Shown piece by piece: positions 15,550 to 17,632 of a stretch of 17,632 bases of DNA (position 1 is the stretch's first letter; each line of letters starts with the position of its first letter). The notes beneath the pieces are model-generated. The model saw nothing but the letters and a program-made list of their open reading frames with translations, was not told where the DNA came from and did not search any database. Made by a program: the position numbers and the translations under genes. Source of the stretch: Bacteroidaceae bacterium (lineage in GTDB: Bacteria; Bacteroidota; Bacteroidia; Bacteroidales; Bacteroidaceae); assembly GCA_017472905.1 (NCBI GenBank), contig JAFUNW010000085.1:1-17632 (forward strand). Direction: 5' to 3'.

Positions 15550-17632
15550 TCATTTATTTGTATTCATTTTTAAATTCAAGTTTACGGTTTCCCCTTTTAC
15601 CACCCTACGACCTGCCGGTATATTTTGAGAAACGACTTGCCCCACTCCATTCAAACGCACTTTTAGTCCCCTGCTTTCCATTAAAAAGACTGCATCTTTA
15701 GCACCCATTCCCCTTACATCAGGTACAACCTCTTCGTTCCATTCTTTGGTCTCCCAATTCAACACGTCTTGCCCCGTATGGATTTGAGCATAAATTTCAT
15801 CCGTACCCAGCAGCTCTTCCACTTCATCCTCAGCCTCTTCTGTAACAGAGTCATCTATCCCTAAAGATTGCAACACCGAATAGGTTTCCAATAAATGTCC
15901 ATCCTTGACTTCCGGCACTGCATTTTTAGCTGTATCAGCTATCTCTGCCAGATCGCGCTTTAAACTTCCGGCCATCACACGCTCTGCAATACGACTGAAA
16001 ACCGGACCGGCCATACCTCCGCCCGAAGCCGGATAGTTTGGTTTACGAATTGCAACTAAACAAGTATATTGAGGAGCTTCAGAGGGGAAATAGCCGCAAA
16101 AACTCACCAAATATTCCATTGGCCCGGACTTATAGCCGGACGCTCCTTTAGACACCTGCGCCGTTCCTGTTTTTCCGGAGACACTAAATTGGCGACTTCC
16201 GGCCTGTTTTCCAAGTCCTCGACTTACCACAGCCTCCAACATCCCACGCACTTTACCCAATGCTTCCGATGAACAGATTTGAGGAATCAACACCTCCGTT
16301 GGAATCTCTTCAATGACCTTTCCATCGCGTACAATTGCTTTTACGAATTTGGGATTTACCATCACGCCATCGTTGGCGATTGCATTATAAAAAGTCAAAG
16401 TATTTATCGGAGGTATTTGAGTCTCATACCCTATCGACATCCAAGGCAGAGTTGTTTTCCACCAATTACCATCTTTCGGATGTCGTATTCGTGGAGTAGC
16501 CGAACCTTTAAACGGCAACTTCAATGGAGTCGCCATACCTATTCGATAAAGCCCATCCACAAATTTTCCCGGATTATTCCTGTAATGTTCATCAATCAAG
16601 CGAGAAACTCCGATATTGGAAGAGACCATCAAGGCCTTTGTCACGGTAATTTGCTGATATCCGCCTCTGTGCCAGTTATGGTCTTTCATCTTACTGCCAT
16701 ACATGCTGTAAATACCGTTTCCTGTATCTACCACCGTCGAAGTATCTATCACACCGTCATCCAAAGCCACCATAAACGAAGCCGTTTTAAATGTCGAACC
16801 GGGCTCCATCAATGCAGATACGGCATGATTTTGCATTTCATAATAATTTCCATCACCGGCCCGTGTCATATTCACTATTGCCTTTATTTCACCGGTCTTT
16901 ACCTCCATCAACAGAGCAACTCCCATGCTGGCATTCAATTCTTTCAATTTATCCACCAATGCTTTTTCTGCAATATCTTGCATGTTAACATCTATGGTGC
17001 TTACAATATCGCATCCCGCCACCGGAGCCTTTTCCACTACATTCAAGAATTTGGCCCGCACCTTTTGGCGGCGCGTAATGCCATTTTCCCCTTTCAATAT
17101 GGAATCATAAGCCAACTCCAATCCATTTTTTGCAGAGTCCGGATACCCTACGAACATATCTCCCAATGTGCGCATCGCCAAAGAGCCGAAAGGTTTCTTA
17201 CGGCGATAAAAAGGTTCTCCGATAAAACCTACCTTTCCGTCTCGGAACAAAGGCAGTTTCTTCACCTCTTTATATTGTATATAGGAAATACGTTTCGGAT
17301 AAAGCAACCAATAACGTTTCTTTCCTGTACGTCCTTTCTTTATGTGTGCACGAAATTCTTCCGCGCTCTTATCCGGGAAAATACGATGCAATCCTTCACA
17401 TATCTCCGTCAGATGTTTGGTCAACAGCGTATCTCTCCGAAGTTGATCCTTTTTATTACGAACGGGATCTTTCTCGCCGCTCATAAAATCCATGAAAATC
17501 TTATATTCGGGCAGGCTGCTGGCCATCAGACGTCCGTCCGCTGAAAGAATATTTCCACGTTCCGGTTTTACCACTTCATTCTCATTTACCAAACGTGCAG
17601 CCACCTGTTTCCAATACTCGCGTTCAACAAAC
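15550..17632 (-). CDS. ftsI: Class B penicillin-binding protein (FtsI-like), partial
   Basis: Periplasmic transpeptidase that cross-links septal peptidoglycan as partner of FtsW. The 5' end lies beyond the window. An in-frame GTG at 17604 could be mistaken for a start, but the frame continues to the edge and encodes FVERE YWKQ before it, as expected just after a membrane helix. The missing part should be the cytoplasmic tail and that helix. Visible domains: the dimerisation domain begins at KPERGNILSADGRLMAS. The transpeptidase domain has STFK (nucleophile Ser codon 16795-16797), SSN near 16610 and KTGT (16162-16173). A single PASTA domain (about 15553-15730) ends the protein. The PASTA domain sets it apart from E. 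coli FtsI. The ftsI symbol rests on cluster position. Confidence 0.93.
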   Translation of the reverse strand, partial: FVEREYWKQVAARLVNENEVVKPERGNILSADGRLMASSLPEYKIFMDFMSGEKDPVRNKKDQLRRDTLLTKHLTEICEGLHRIFPDKSAEEFRAHIKKGRTGKKRYWLLYPKRISYIQYKEVKKLPLFRDGKVGFIGEPFYRRKKPFGSLAMRTLGDMFVGYPDSAKNGLELAYDSILKGENGITRRQKVRAKFLNVVEKAPVAGCDIVSTIDVNMQDIAEKALVDKLKELNASMGVALLMEVKTGEIKAIVNMTRAGDGNYYEMQNHAVSALMEPGSTFKTASFMVALDDGVIDTSTVVDTGNGIYSMYGSKMKDHNWHRGGYQQITVTKALMVSSNIGVSRLIDEHYRNNPGKFVDGLYRIGMATPLKLPFKGSATPRIRHPKDGNWWKTTLPWMSIGYETQIPPINTLTFYNAIANDGVMVNPKFVKAIVRDGKVIEEIPTEVLIPQICSSEALGKVRGMLEAVVSRGLGKQAGSRQFSVSGKTGTAQVSKGASGYKSGPMEYLVSFCGYFPSEAPQYTCLVAIRKPNYPASGGGMAGPVFSRIAERVMAGSLKRDLAEIADTAKNAVPEVKDGHLLETYSVLQSLGIDDSVTEEAEDEVEELLGTDEIYAQIHTGQDVLNWETKEWNEEVVPDVRGMGAKDAVFLMESRGLKVRLNGVGQVVSQNIPAGRRVVKGETVNLNLKMNTNK

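Noticed and set aside
16279..17544. 421-residue open frame antisense to the PBP gene
   Set aside because: It runs opposite a strongly conserved coding sequence. Its product is rich in His, Tyr, Phe, Cys and Ser, as expected from complementing codons, and shows no domain, promoter or ribosome-binding site.
17602..17604. GTG as the true start of the PBP gene
   Set aside because: The frame stays open to the window edge and encodes the expected conserved residues upstream, and a start here would leave a transpeptidase with no membrane anchor.
1..17632. Hidden accessory or defence system
   Set aside because: Every stretch longer than about 264 nt is covered by recognised housekeeping genes. No integrase, transposase, repeat array or unknown gene remains.

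Overview
The window looks like a chromosomal core region of a Bacteroidota bacterium, most likely Bacteroidales and Bacteroides-like. Four things suggest this: the order of the cell-division genes, promoters of the Bacteroidota type (-33 TTTG, -7 TAnnTTTG), the recognisably Bacteroidota MraY and FtsZ variants, and sparse Shine-Dalgarno sites. The species cannot be named from the sequence alone. No mobile element, CRISPR array, toxin-antitoxin pair, phage gene or other accessory system is visible.

Layout. (1) Positions 1-2720 are read leftwards. A Bacteroidota-type promoter at 2690-2720 drives tRNA-Glu(UUC) and then rpsT (ribosomal protein S20), apparently as one transcript ending at a strong hairpin (2194-2227). 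gyrB (DNA gyrase subunit B) follows with its own promoter (2114-2145) and a leader of about 100 nt that can form two abutting hairpins. (2) recO (2903-3631) is the only rightward gene. It is transcribed divergently from the tRNA and converges on the division cluster. (3) A hairpin with A/T tracts on both sides (3745-3783) separates recO from ftsZ. (4) From 17632 down to 3832 runs a compact leftward dcw cluster: a class B PBP with a PASTA domain (ftsI-like, cut by the window edge), murE, mraY, murD, ftsW, murG, murC, ftsQ, ftsA, ftsZ. Gaps are 46 nt or less, and murC/ftsQ and ftsQ/ftsA overlap.

How the genes work together. MurC, MurD and MurE add L-Ala, D-Glu and meso-diaminopimelate to UDP-MurNAc. 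MraY makes lipid I and MurG makes lipid II. FtsW polymerises glycan strands and the PBP cross-links them at the septum. FtsQ belongs to the divisome scaffold, and FtsA anchors the FtsZ ring to the membrane. MurB, MurF, Ddl, FtsL and FtsB are not in the window.

I found no convincing undescribed system. The points most worth checking are small: the folded gyrB leader, the tRNA-rpsT co-transcript, an eight-codon ORF bridging ftsA and ftsZ, the long charged tail of FtsA, the unusual FtsZ C-terminus, a Ser-to-Arg change beside the GyrB metal site, and the recO/ftsZ junction. Start sites revised from the sequence are mraY (ATG at 14011), ftsQ (ATG at 7497), murG (ATG at 10030 preferred) and the PBP (open to the window edge).
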